Below the pieces are notes generated by a model, which saw only the letters and a list, made by a program, of their open reading frames with translations, was not told where the DNA came from and ran no database searches. A DNA stretch of 12,943 nt from Thermoflexales bacterium (GTDB lineage Bacteria > Chloroflexota > Anaerolineae > Fen-1058): the NCBI GenBank assembly GCA_016931085.1, contig JAFGFO010000214.1:1-12943 (forward strand). Reading direction: 5' to 3'. Positions 1 through 5,980 of the stretch are shown here, in pieces; the first letter of the stretch is position 1, and every line of letters starts with the position of its first letter. A program made the translations under genes and the position numbers.

Positions 1-1
1 C

Positions 2-160
2 CAGCAGATGTATGGTCTTGAACGATTGTGCGAGGTGCTCAGTCGACAGTGGGACAAGCCGGCTGAACAGATCAAGCAGGCGGTGGTTGAAGATGTGCTG
101 CGATTTATCGGCCTGCAAAAAGTCTATGATGATATAACGTTGGTGGTGTTAAAACGGTAG
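2..160 (+). CDS. PP2C/SpoIIE-family serine phosphatase, C-terminal fragment
   Basis: Only the last 52 codons are in the window; the reading frame is open from base 2 to the TAG at 158-160. The fragment contains MYGLERLCEVL near its start and ends in YDDITLVVLKR. The closing 'DDITLVVL' strand is the usual C-terminus of PP2C-like phosphatases of the SpoIIE/RsbU type, where the Asp of 'DD' is a metal ligand. Such enzymes dephosphorylate Ser/Thr on anti-sigma-antagonist or other signalling proteins. The upstream sensor region, if any, lies outside the window, so the full domain architecture is unknown. The gene converges on uvrC and is followed at once by a strong hairpin. The family call is fairly secure; the specific role is not known. 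Confidence 0.72.
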   Translation, partial: QQMYGLERLCEVLSRQWDKPAEQIKQAVVEDVLRFIGLQKVYDDITLVVLKR

Positions 161-185
161 CTCCCCACTAAACCGTGGTGGGGGC
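160..185. terminator. Likely bidirectional terminator between convergent genes
   Basis: The arms GC(t)CCCCAC (160-168) and GTGGGGGC (178-185) pair over 8 bp with one bulged T and a 9-nt loop. The first base of the stem is the last base of the phosphatase stop codon. The + strand continues into TGCGTTCTTTCC and the - strand into a short TTTT run (GCTACCGTTTTAAC), so it could serve both the phosphatase and uvrC. The U-tracts are imperfect. The rest of 186-260 holds only a weak G.T-containing 7-bp hairpin (234-250) and no gene. Confidence 0.55.
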
Positions 186-260
186 TGCGTTCTTTCCGGC
201 GCGGAATGAGGCTGCCCGCCGACCATCCCGACCGAATGGCTAGGCTATTCCAATAACCCA

Positions 261-2129
261 TCATCCCAAATGCGCCTTGACGGCCTCGGCCACCTGGCGC
301 GGCACGAGCCGGACCAGCTCGTCGAGGGAAGCGGCGCGGATGCCGCTCACCGATCCAAAGCGCCTGAGCAGCGCCTTGCGGCGCGCCGGCCCCACGCCGG
401 GGATGCTGTCCAGTTGGCTGGCTAAGCCGGTCTTGGCCCGCTGGGCGCGGTGAGCGGTGATGGCAAAACGGTGCGCCTCGTCGCGGACGCGCTGCAGGAG
501 GAACAAGCCCTGCGAGCGGCGCGGCAGCAAGATGGAAGAGGGCCGGCCGGGCACAAAGAGCTCCTCCTGCTGCTTGGCCAGGCCGGTCACCGGCACCTTG
601 TCCAGCAAGTCCAGCCCGCGCAGCACCTCGACGGCCACGCCCAGTTGCCCCTTGCCGCCATCCACGATCAGCAAGTCAGGCAGCATCGCAAAGCTCGCGT
701 CGCGCTTTTGGCCGGGGGCGTGGGTGGCCTTCTCGCCGGCCGCCGCGCTCAGGTAGCGTTGGAAGCGGCGCGTGAGCACTTCACGCATGGAGGCAAAATC
801 GTCCGGGGAGCCCGAGACGGTCTTGACGTTGAATCTGCGATAGTCGCTCTTGCGCGCCACGCCCTTGACGAACACAACCATCGAGCCGACGATGGCCGTG
901 CCTTGGGTGTTGCTGATGTCAAAGCACTCGATACGCGCCGGTGGGGCAGCCAGGCCCAAGGCCTCGGCCAGCTCGGCCAGGGCCCCTTCGTGCTTGTGCT
1001 CGTCGGCCTGCCATTGGGCGCGCAGAGAAGACAACATCTCGACCGCATTCTCGGCCGCCATCCCGACCAGCTCAGCCGAGATGCCCTCGTGCGGCACATC
1101 CAGCACCACGCAGCCACCCCGTTTCTGCCGCAGCCACTGCTCGATGATGATCGCCTCTTCGACTTCCGTTTGCAGCAGCACCTCGGGCGGGATAGTGGCC
1201 GCTTCTTCGTAAAACTGCTTGAGAAAGCCGCCCAGGATTTCTCGCGGGTCCTCTTCCTCGGCACCTTCCAGCACAAAGTACTCGCGCCCGATCAGCTTGC
1301 CCTGGCGGACGAAAAAGACCTGCACGCACGCATCGCCATCTTCGCTGGCGAAGGCGATCACGTCCTGGTCTTGGAGCGTGGTGCCGATCACCTTTTGGCG
1401 CTCGGTGAGATAGCGCAGCGCCTTGAGCTGGTCGCGGTACCAGGCGGCCCGCTCGTACTGCAAGGCAGCCGCCGCCTCTTGCATGTGCTGGTCCAGATGG
1501 GCTTCCACCTTCTCGGCCCGGCCCTCTAAAAAGTTGCACAGTTGCTCGATCGTGGCGCGGTACTCGGCCTGGTTCACCGCGCCGATGCATGGCGCGGCGC
1601 AGCGCTTGATGTCATAGTACAGGCAAGCTCGCCGGTCGTGGCCGCTGATGTCGCGGTCGCACGTCAGGTAAGGGAAGATCTTGCGCAGCGTGTCCAGGGT
1701 TTGGTAGACGGCTGCCGCGCTGGTATAGGGGCCGAAATAGCGCGCGCCGTCGTGCTGCATGGTGCGCGTGACCTCTACCTTGGGGAATGGTGTCTGCCAA
1801 TTGACCTTGATGTAGGGATAACGCTTGTCGTCTTTGAGCCGGACGTTGAAGCGGGGCCGGTAGCGCTTGATCAGGTTGCACTCCAGCACCAGCGCCTCCA
1901 GCTCGCTCTCGGTGATGATCCATTCCAGGTCGGCGATCTCCTTCACCAGGCGAGTCGTCTTGGGGCTGTGATTGGCGCTGGCGTGGAAATACGAGCGCAC
2001 GCGGCTGCGCAGGTCGACGGCCTTGCCCACGTAAATCACCGTCCCGCGCCCGTCGCGATAGAGATACACGCCCGTCCGGGTGGGCAAGCTGTTCAGTTTC
2101 TCTTGAAGATCGCTCGAAACGCTCACCAT
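261..2129 (-). CDS. uvrC: UvrABC excinuclease subunit C
   Basis: This is the nucleotide-excision-repair nuclease that makes the 3' and 5' incisions around a lesion marked by UvrA and UvrB. At 622 aa it has the usual length. In order: a GIY-YIG 3'-incision domain (about 14-100, with GVYLY and YVGKA); four cysteines at 157, 169, 177 and 181, whose spacing C-x11-C-x7-C-x3-C matches the UvrC iron-sulfur cysteines; a UVR UvrB-binding helix pair (about 209-242); an RNase H-like 5'-incision domain with Asp404 (ECFDISN), Asp490 (VDGGKGQ) and His553 (DEAHRFAI); and a C-terminal helix-hairpin-helix pair (574-620). I chose the ATG at 2127-2129 because homology begins just after it. The frame stays open to 2273, but the extra 48 residues read through inverted repeats and resemble nothing. 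A short, polar insert at about 461-481 precedes the VDGG motif. A weak AGGGA lies 3-8 nt upstream of the start. Confidence 0.96.
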   Translation of the reverse strand: MVSVSSDLQEKLNSLPTRTGVYLYRDGRGTVIYVGKAVDLRSRVRSYFHASANHSPKTTRLVKEIADLEWIITESELEALVLECNLIKRYRPRFNVRLKDDKRYPYIKVNWQTPFPKVEVTRTMQHDGARYFGPYTSAAAVYQTLDTLRKIFPYLTCDRDISGHDRRACLYYDIKRCAAPCIGAVNQAEYRATIEQLCNFLEGRAEKVEAHLDQHMQEAAAALQYERAAWYRDQLKALRYLTERQKVIGTTLQDQDVIAFASEDGDACVQVFFVRQGKLIGREYFVLEGAEEEDPREILGGFLKQFYEEAATIPPEVLLQTEVEEAIIIEQWLRQKRGGCVVLDVPHEGISAELVGMAAENAVEMLSSLRAQWQADEHKHEGALAELAEALGLAAPPARIECFDISNTQGTAIVGSMVVFVKGVARKSDYRRFNVKTVSGSPDDFASMREVLTRRFQRYLSAAAGEKATHAPGQKRDASFAMLPDLLIVDGGKGQLGVAVEVLRGLDLLDKVPVTGLAKQQEELFVPGRPSSILLPRRSQGLFLLQRVRDEAHRFAITAHRAQRAKTGLASQLDSIPGVGPARRKALLRRFGSVSGIRAASLDELVRLVPRQVAEAVKAHLG

Positions 2130-2153
2130 TCGTCCCTGGAGGTGTACATCGAA

Positions 2154-2179
2154 ATACCCCCTCCGGCCGGAGGGGGTAT
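2154..2179. repeat. Perfect 26-bp palindrome upstream of uvrC
   Basis: The half-site ATACCCCCTCCGG is followed directly by its exact reverse complement, with no spacer. It starts 25 bp upstream of the chosen uvrC ATG, so it would fall in the uvrC leader or promoter region. It could be a dimeric-regulator site, a cruciform or RNA hairpin, or a copy of a dispersed palindromic repeat. It lies in the 160-bp gap 2130-2289, which contains no supported gene. Confidence 0.75.
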
Positions 2180-2194
2180 AGAGTGCACAAAGCG

Positions 2195-2212
2195 CCTCTC
2201 CCGCTAGAGAGG
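2195..2212. repeat. 6-bp inverted repeat, 6-nt loop
   Basis: CCTCTC (2195-2200) and GAGAGG (2207-2212) are exact complements around CCGCTA. It sits 15 bp from the 26-bp palindrome and may belong to the same composite repeat. No U-tract follows on either strand, so a terminator role is not favoured. Confidence 0.4.
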
Positions 2213-2255
2213 ACGTCATTCTGGCGCGCCCGGCGGGCACGCCTACACGGCATGC

Positions 2256-2271
2256 GCCATTCGGAAATGGC
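2256..2271 (-). terminator. Hairpin after the small membrane-protein gene
   Basis: GCCATT (2256-2261) and AATGGC (2266-2271) form a perfect 6-bp stem with a 4-nt loop. It lies 18-33 nt downstream of the stop of the 74-aa gene. It has no following T-run, so it may stabilise a 3' end or be only a weak terminator. Confidence 0.35.
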
Positions 2272-2289
2272 ACAGCGAGAAGGTTGGAA

Positions 2290-2514
2290 CTAGGCCACCA
2301 GCAGCCACAGCGAGCGGCTCATCTCGCGTTCAATCTCTTCAAAAATCTCTTCCACCTGTGGTCCCATCATCGTCAGGGTGCCCAGGACACCACAGCAGCA
2401 GCACAGGATCAGTGCAACCACGACGACGGCAATGATGATCCAGGTCGTGTTGCTCTTTTTCTCGGGTGCAGGAGTCGCGTAATCCGCAGGTGGGATGTAT
2501 TGAGGTTCTTCCAT
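2290..2514 (-). CDS. Small single-pass membrane protein, 74 aa, unknown function
   Basis: I do not recognise a named family. The protein has a Pro/acidic N-terminus (1-20), one strongly hydrophobic segment at about 24-50 that contains four consecutive cysteines (38-41) after a run of Val/Ala/Leu, and a short acidic amphipathic tail (54-66, EEIFEEIERE). The cysteines sit at the predicted cytoplasmic or bilayer interface and could be lipidated or bind metal; that is speculation. The start is supported by a Shine-Dalgarno, GGAAAGGA, 9 nt before the ATG at 2512-2514, and a good promoter lies 157 bp upstream. It is not translationally coupled to its neighbours and appears monocistronic. Short Cys-rich TM proteins like this are common as uncharacterised genes in Chloroflexota. 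Confidence 0.72.
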   Translation of the reverse strand: MEEPQYIPPADYATPAPEKKSNTTWIIIAVVVVALILCCCCGVLGTLTMMGPQVEEIFEEIEREMSRSLWLLVA

Positions 2515-2558
2515 AGCTTTTGTCCTTTCCGATCATGTGATCAAGAGTCCACTGAAAC

Positions 2559-2639
2559 AAGTTTTTCACCGCCAAGACGCAAAGAATTTCGCTATAAAAC
2601 TTGGCGCTCTTGGCGCCTTTGCGGTTCAAATAAGTTTTT
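2559..2639. repeat. Inverted-repeat element flanked by 8-bp direct repeats
   Basis: The left arm 2568-2584 (ACCGCCAAGACGCAAAG) and right arm 2609-2625 are inverted and match at 14 of 17 positions. The pair is bracketed by the direct repeats AAGTTTTT at 2559-2566 and 2632-2639. GCCAAGACGC-type motifs of this kind recur between genes in many environmental bacterial genomes. Together the arms and flanks look like a small non-coding element, perhaps with target duplication. It lies wholly inside the predicted 5' leader of the 74-aa membrane-protein gene and could fold there as RNA. Confidence 0.55.
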
Positions 2640-2670
2640 GCGGTAGAGTCATTTGAACAGATTAAACAAG

Positions 2671-2699
2671 ATTGTAACGCACTTTTCCTATCCGGTCAA
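2671..2699 (-). promoter_or_regulatory. Sigma70-type promoter for the 74-aa membrane protein
   Basis: Read on the - strand: TTGACC (2694-2699), exactly 17 bp, then TACAAT (2671-2676). The predicted start of transcription is near 2664, giving a leader of about 150 nt that includes the 2559-2639 inverted-repeat element. It begins only 3 bp downstream of the stop codon of the MBL hydrolase gene. Confidence 0.68.
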
Positions 2700-2702
2700 G
2701 GC

Positions 2703-3323
2703 TCACAAAAACGGATTGTAGCGGCGCTCCCGGCCGATGGTCGTGGCCGGCCCGTGCCCCGAGTACACAATCGTCTCATCGGGCAGCGCCAACAGCTTGG
2801 TCTGGATGCTGTCCATCAACTGCTTGGTGTTGCCGCCGGGCAAATCGGTGCGCCCGATGCCGCCGGCGAACAACACATCACCGTCAAACACGGCCCGGTG
2901 GGCCGGCTCGTGAAAGGCCACGTGTCCGGGAGTGTGGCCTGGGGTGTGCAGCACGTGCAAGCGCAGCGTGCCCACCTCGAGCACCTGCCCCTCGGCCAGG
3001 CGCACATCGGGAGGCGGGGCCGGCCGGACGACGAAACCGAACAGCGCCCCGCCGCCGCCCAACTTTAACAACGCACTCTCCGCCGGGTGAGCGGCCAACG
3101 GCGCGCCGCTCGCCTCGACCAACTGGGCGACGGCTCCCATGTGGTCAAAATGGGCGTGCGTGAGCAAGATATAAGCCAAGCTGACCCGGTGTTGCTCGAC
3201 CGCCGCCGCGATATCGTCCGCGTCTCCGCCTGGGTCGATGATGACGCCCGCCTGGGTTTCCGGACAGACGACGAGGTAGCAATTCGTCTGCAGCGGTCCG
3301 ACGGGCAAGGTGTAAACTTTCAC
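2703..3323 (-). CDS. MBL-fold hydrolase (glyoxalase II-like)
   Basis: A 206-aa metallo-beta-lactamase-fold enzyme of the GloB/YcbL type. These hydrolyse thioesters such as S-lactoylglutathione or related small substrates; the true substrate is not evident. The dinuclear metal-site residues are present: His56, His58, Asp60, His61 (THAHFDH), His130 (TPGHTPGH), Asp149 (FDGDVLF) and His190 (SGHGP). The N-terminal signature (VGPLQTNCYLV) and the C-terminal RYNPFL are typical of the family, and the length is right for a stand-alone GloB-like protein. The start is the GTG at 3321-3323, 22 nt after the upstream stop. The frame extends to 3470, but the additional residues overlap the DUF4177-like gene and look non-homologous. 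No clear Shine-Dalgarno is seen, so translation may depend on the upstream gene. It is the last gene of the aminopeptidase cluster. Confidence 0.92.
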   Translation of the reverse strand: MKVYTLPVGPLQTNCYLVVCPETQAGVIIDPGGDADDIAAAVEQHRVSLAYILLTHAHFDHMGAVAQLVEASGAPLAAHPAESALLKLGGGGALFGFVVRPAPPPDVRLAEGQVLEVGTLRLHVLHTPGHTPGHVAFHEPAHRAVFDGDVLFAGGIGRTDLPGGNTKQLMDSIQTKLLALPDETIVYSGHGPATTIGRERRYNPFL

Positions 3324-3345
3324 CGTGTGAGCAACCGAAACCAGG

Positions 3346-3603
3346 CTACGACAGCGGGCGCTTGAACACCCAGCTTTCGCGATAGCGCGCGCCAACAGGC
3401 GCGGGTTGATCGCTGGAAACGCCCGCCAACTCCCAGCCCTCCCGCCCGAGCTGGGCCAGGAATTGGCCAAAGTTTTCCTGCCTGACCACCTCCAGATCGG
3501 GTCCGGTCAGCGTGTACTGGATAAAAGTCACTTTTTCCGCCGAGTCATCGTTCTGGTAATGATCGATGATGAGGCTGCAATATTCCCATTGTTGAATGGC
3601 CAT
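3346..3603 (-). CDS. DUF4177-like small protein
   Basis: An 85-aa soluble protein. It starts QQWEYCSLII, contains a LGREGWELAGV core and ends ESWVFKRPL. This WEY...L..LG.EGWELVGV...FKRP pattern is that of the DUF4177 family, small alpha/beta proteins of unknown biochemical role. No signal peptide or TM segment is seen. The ATG at 3601-3603 is preceded by GGAGG with a 5-nt spacer, a good ribosome site. It lies 22 nt before the MBL hydrolase start, and a heptamer repeat array separates it from the upstream membrane-protein gene. Transcription is probably shared with the aminopeptidase cluster. The family assignment is from motif memory only. Confidence 0.8.
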   Translation of the reverse strand: MAIQQWEYCSLIIDHYQNDDSAEKVTFIQYTLTGPDLEVVRQENFGQFLAQLGREGWELAGVSSDQPAPVGARYRESWVFKRPLS

Positions 3604-3617
3604 GTCTGCCTCCAGAT

Positions 3618-3659
3618 GGTTTCAAGGTACAAGTTTCAAGTCTCAGGTCCCAGGTTTTA
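3618..3659. repeat. Heptamer repeat array, six units
   Basis: Six consecutive 7-bp units fit the consensus (A/G)GTTTCA, for example GGTTTCA at 3618-3624 and AGTTTCA at 3632-3638. On the - strand the units read TGAAAC(T/C). The last unit supplies the TAA stop (3657-3659) of the membrane-protein gene, and the first abuts the Shine-Dalgarno region of the DUF4177-like gene. It thus fills the gap between two co-directional genes. Seven-base tandem repeats of this kind are known from cyanobacteria as short tandemly repeated repetitive sequences (STRR). Confidence 0.75.
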
Positions 3660-4697
3660 GGCTACCGGCTTGGGCCAGGCAGCCAGTTCCAGCTTGACCC
3701 GGTCGAAAAAGCTTTGGGGGGGCAGCTCGCCCATGCCATAGTCCATCTCGATGACGCGGACGCGCAAGCGGAGGGTTTGAGTGTCGAGCATGACGCTTTG
3801 ATCCGGCCCGATCAACACAGCCTCGCCCTTGGGCGCCAGCTTGCCCCGCAGCATATCGTCCCCGAAGCAATGCTCACTCATCAATACCTTGGTGATGGTG
3901 CGAACGTCGTTCTTGTCGAACAACCAGACCTCCAGCGCGGTCACTTTTTTCGGATCGGGCACGCCGACGGTTTCCGAGATCGCCACGCCACACTCGCCCA
4001 AGAAATCGGGGCCTGATTCGATCGCAAAGGACATGTCGTAGCGGTCATCACCTAGCTCGTAGGTAGTGACAAATTGCGAGACGGGCTTGTCCAGCTCGTC
4101 GGTCCAATCGGTGGGAATGACCGCCTGGCTGGCGCGGGCGCGTTCGACCGGGCTAACGACACCCGGCTCGCCGACGTATTTCTCACCGCCAGCCATCCTC
4201 TGCAACAAGAACCAGCCGCCACCGACGAGGATAAACAAGAACAGCAAGCCGAACAAACAGATTTGCCAGGAGGCAAGCCCACCCTGGGGCTTTTCGGTCT
4301 CAGGCGGGGACAGGGCCTTCAGCCGGCTGGCCAGGGCCGCCATCTGCCCCTGGTAGAGGGTATAGCCGGGATCCTTGTCCTTGGCCATCTGTTCCACGGC
4401 CTTGAATGCATCGAGGGTGTCCCACCGCTCGCCCAGCAAAGCCTTTACCTCATCGTCGTTCATGCCGGGATTTTGAGCATAGCGCTCGGCGACCATCGAC
4501 AAGTACTGCTGTTGGTAACCGAACTTGGCGCTCAGGTCGACCGGCGCGGCGTCAGTCCACTGAAACGACGGGGCGAGCCAGGATAAAGGCGCCCACCCGA
4601 TGAGCATGCCAAGCAACAAGCCGATAATAAACCCGGTGGCCAATACAACCGGGGCCTTGATGATATTCACGACCAGGCCTAACACTTTGTCAAGCAT
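3657..4697 (-). CDS. Two-TM membrane protein of unknown function, 346 aa
   Basis: I do not recognise this family. There is a hydrophobic Gly-rich segment at about 16-36, then a roughly 110-residue region (37-145) rich in charged helices (DDEVKALLGERWD, DAFKAVEQMAKDKD), a second TM segment at about 146-166, and a C-terminal domain of about 180 residues (167-346) that looks mainly beta. The latter has strands such as LRLRVRVIEM and a DDRYDMSFAIE stretch. No Walker, metal or protease motif is apparent. Translation starts at the ATG 4695-4697 behind a full AGGAGG (4703-4708, 5-nt spacer), 14 nt after the aminopeptidase stop, so it is very likely coupled to that gene. Its stop codon is contributed by a heptamer repeat, so the original C-terminus may have been altered. 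Confidence 0.85.
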   Translation of the reverse strand: MLDKVLGLVVNIIKAPVVLATGFIIGLLLGMLIGWAPLSWLAPSFQWTDAAPVDLSAKFGYQQQYLSMVAERYAQNPGMNDDEVKALLGERWDTLDAFKAVEQMAKDKDPGYTLYQGQMAALASRLKALSPPETEKPQGGLASWQICLFGLLFLFILVGGGWFLLQRMAGGEKYVGEPGVVSPVERARASQAVIPTDWTDELDKPVSQFVTTYELGDDRYDMSFAIESGPDFLGECGVAISETVGVPDPKKVTALEVWLFDKNDVRTITKVLMSEHCFGDDMLRGKLAPKGEAVLIGPDQSVMLDTQTLRLRVRVIEMDYGMGELPPQSFFDRVKLELAAWPKPVA

Positions 4698-4711
4698 TTT
4701 AACCTCCTAGG

Positions 4712-5770
4712 TTAGATGAGTGGATCTTTGCTCGTTCGGCTAACTAATTGTACACCATGTTTGCCAATTATGACAAGGTCTTCGATGCGTACCCCTCCCC
4801 AACCGGGCAGATACACCCCCGGTTCGACAGTCAGCGTGGCGCCAGCCGGCAGCGGCGCCTCGGAGCGGCTGCCGGCAAAGGGCTGCTCGTGAACAGCCAG
4901 CCCCACGCCGTGCCCCAGGCTGTGGCCAAAGCGCTTGCCAAAACCGGCCTCGGCGATCACGTCGCGGGCCAGGCCATCGGCCTGCTTGCCGCTCATGCCG
5001 GCGCGAATGCTGGCCAGGGCCGTCTCCTGGGCCTGCCGCACCAACTCGTATATCCTGGTAAAGCGCTTACTGGGGCGCCCTATCCAAAAGGTGCGCGTGA
5101 TATCCGAGCGATAGCCCTCCACACACGCCCCCAGATCGACAATGATCGGCTCACCCGCCTGGACGATTCGCTCACCCGGCTCGTGGTGGGCCTCGGCGCC
5201 GTTAGCGCCGGCGGCCACAATGATTTTGAACGCCACATCGTCCGCCCCGTGGGTGCGCATATAAGCTTCCAACTCCCAGGCCACCTGCCGCTCGCTCAAG
5301 CCCGGCTTGAGCCAGGTGCGCAGATCCTCCAGGGCCGCGTCCGAGATGCGGGCGGCGCGTTGGACGAGCTCCTGCTCCTGCCTGGTCTTGACCGTGCGCA
5401 GGGTCTCGACCAGGCCGTCCACCGCCACCCACTCGGCCGTCTTGGACGCCAGCATCGCCTGCTGTTGCTCGACCGTCACGTGGCTACTCTCAAAGCCGAT
5501 GCGACGCACTCCCTTGGCCGCCGACGCCAGCGCCTTGAGATAATCCACGTACTGACGCGCCTTCATTTTGACAAGCTCGAGTTCCGGCGACTGCCGCTTG
5601 GCTTGCTCCCAGTAGCGAAAATCTGTGGCCAGCAAAGCATGCTCTGGAGTGACCAGCAGCAGCCCCTCACCCGTATAAGCGGACAGGTAGCGCATATTTT
5701 CCGGCCGGCTTACCAGCAACCCATCAAGCTCGTGTCGTTTCAAGCTCTTGCGCAGTTTATTCAAGTGCAT
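4712..5770 (-). CDS. M24-family Xaa-Pro aminopeptidase/dipeptidase
   Basis: A 352-aa cytoplasmic metallopeptidase of family M24B. These remove an N-terminal residue before proline or cleave Xaa-Pro dipeptides. There is an N-terminal creatinase-like domain (1-125) and a C-terminal pita-bread domain (130-350). All five metal ligands are visible: Asp212 (VDLGA), Asp223 (RSDITRTF), His287 (GHSLGHGVG), Glu316 (TVEPGVY) and Glu330 (VRIEDL). Length is normal for the short bacterial form (pepQ/ypdF-like); which substrate class cannot be settled from sequence. The ATG at 5768-5770 lies only 5 nt after a -10 box, so the mRNA is probably leaderless. It is the first gene of a cluster running through the two-TM protein, the DUF4177-like protein and the MBL hydrolase. 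Confidence 0.93.
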   Translation of the reverse strand: MHLNKLRKSLKRHELDGLLVSRPENMRYLSAYTGEGLLLVTPEHALLATDFRYWEQAKRQSPELELVKMKARQYVDYLKALASAAKGVRRIGFESSHVTVEQQQAMLASKTAEWVAVDGLVETLRTVKTRQEQELVQRAARISDAALEDLRTWLKPGLSERQVAWELEAYMRTHGADDVAFKIIVAAGANGAEAHHEPGERIVQAGEPIIVDLGACVEGYRSDITRTFWIGRPSKRFTRIYELVRQAQETALASIRAGMSGKQADGLARDVIAEAGFGKRFGHSLGHGVGLAVHEQPFAGSRSEAPLPAGATLTVEPGVYLPGWGGVRIEDLVIIGKHGVQLVSRTSKDPLI

Positions 5771-5775
5771 AGTGT

Positions 5776-5804
5776 ATTGTACCTTTAAGTTGAAAAAACT
5801 TCAA
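5776..5804 (-). promoter_or_regulatory. Leaderless-type promoter of the aminopeptidase cluster
   Basis: Read on the - strand: TTGAAG (5799-5804), exactly 17 bp, then TACAAT (5776-5781). Five bases later comes the ATG (5768-5770). The predicted transcription start therefore falls on or beside the ATG, leaving no room for a Shine-Dalgarno in the transcript. Confidence 0.7.
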
Positions 5805-5835
5805 ATCTTGCCACCGTACACTTTTGGATTTCTCT

Positions 5836-5951
5836 ATCACGAATTACACGAATTTACGAATTTCACGAATGTTTTTTTGTTTTTCATATAATTTGTGTCA
5901 TCCGCTTCGGAGCCCCGAAGGGGGCTATCGTCTCTTTGTGTCATTCGTGAT
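5836..5951. repeat. 116-bp MITE-like inverted-repeat element
   Basis: The terminal arms 5836-5852 (ATCACGAATTACACGAA) and 5935-5951 are inverted and match at 15 of 17 positions. Inside are further CACGAAT motifs (5845-5869), an AT-rich stretch, and a perfect 6-bp hairpin AGCCCC-GAAG-GGGGCT (5911-5926). No open frame of note is present. It occupies most of the 210-bp gap between topA and the aminopeptidase gene, upstream of that gene's promoter. The same CACGAATT motif reappears at the right end of the window. Confidence 0.6.
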
Positions 5952-5979
5952 AAAAAATGCCTGACAGCAAATTTGGCAT
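5952..5979 (-). terminator. Candidate terminator after topA
   Basis: On the - strand, ATGCC (5975-5979) and GGCAT (5957-5961) could form a 5-bp stem with a 13-nt loop, followed at once by a six-T run (5952-5957). It lies just after the topA stop. The stem is short and the loop long, so this is only a candidate. Confidence 0.4.
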
Positions 5980-5980
5980 C

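Noticed and set aside
2130..2273. 48-residue N-terminal extension of uvrC in the same open frame
   Set aside because: It reads through the 26-bp palindrome and other inverted repeats, resembles no UvrC N-terminus, and homology starts right after the ATG at 2127-2129.
2618..2653. Short open frame (ATG ACT CTA ... TGA, 8 codons) in the leader of the 74-aa gene
   Set aside because: No ribosome site and codons run into repeat DNA; a leader peptide cannot be supported from sequence alone.
3324..3470. 49-residue N-terminal extension of the MBL hydrolase
   Set aside because: It overlaps the DUF4177-like gene, has low-complexity Arg/Ala/Ser content, and the MBL fold begins at the GTG 3323.
4748..5788. 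346-aa open frame antisense to the aminopeptidase gene
   Set aside because: No family motifs; composition is typical of the complement of a GC-rich gene. The M24 protein on the other strand has all five metal ligands.
5836..5870. CACGAATT repeats as a possible CRISPR or iteron array
   Set aside because: Units of unequal spacing (8-9 bp), no unique spacers, no cas or rep gene nearby; better explained as part of an inverted-repeat element.
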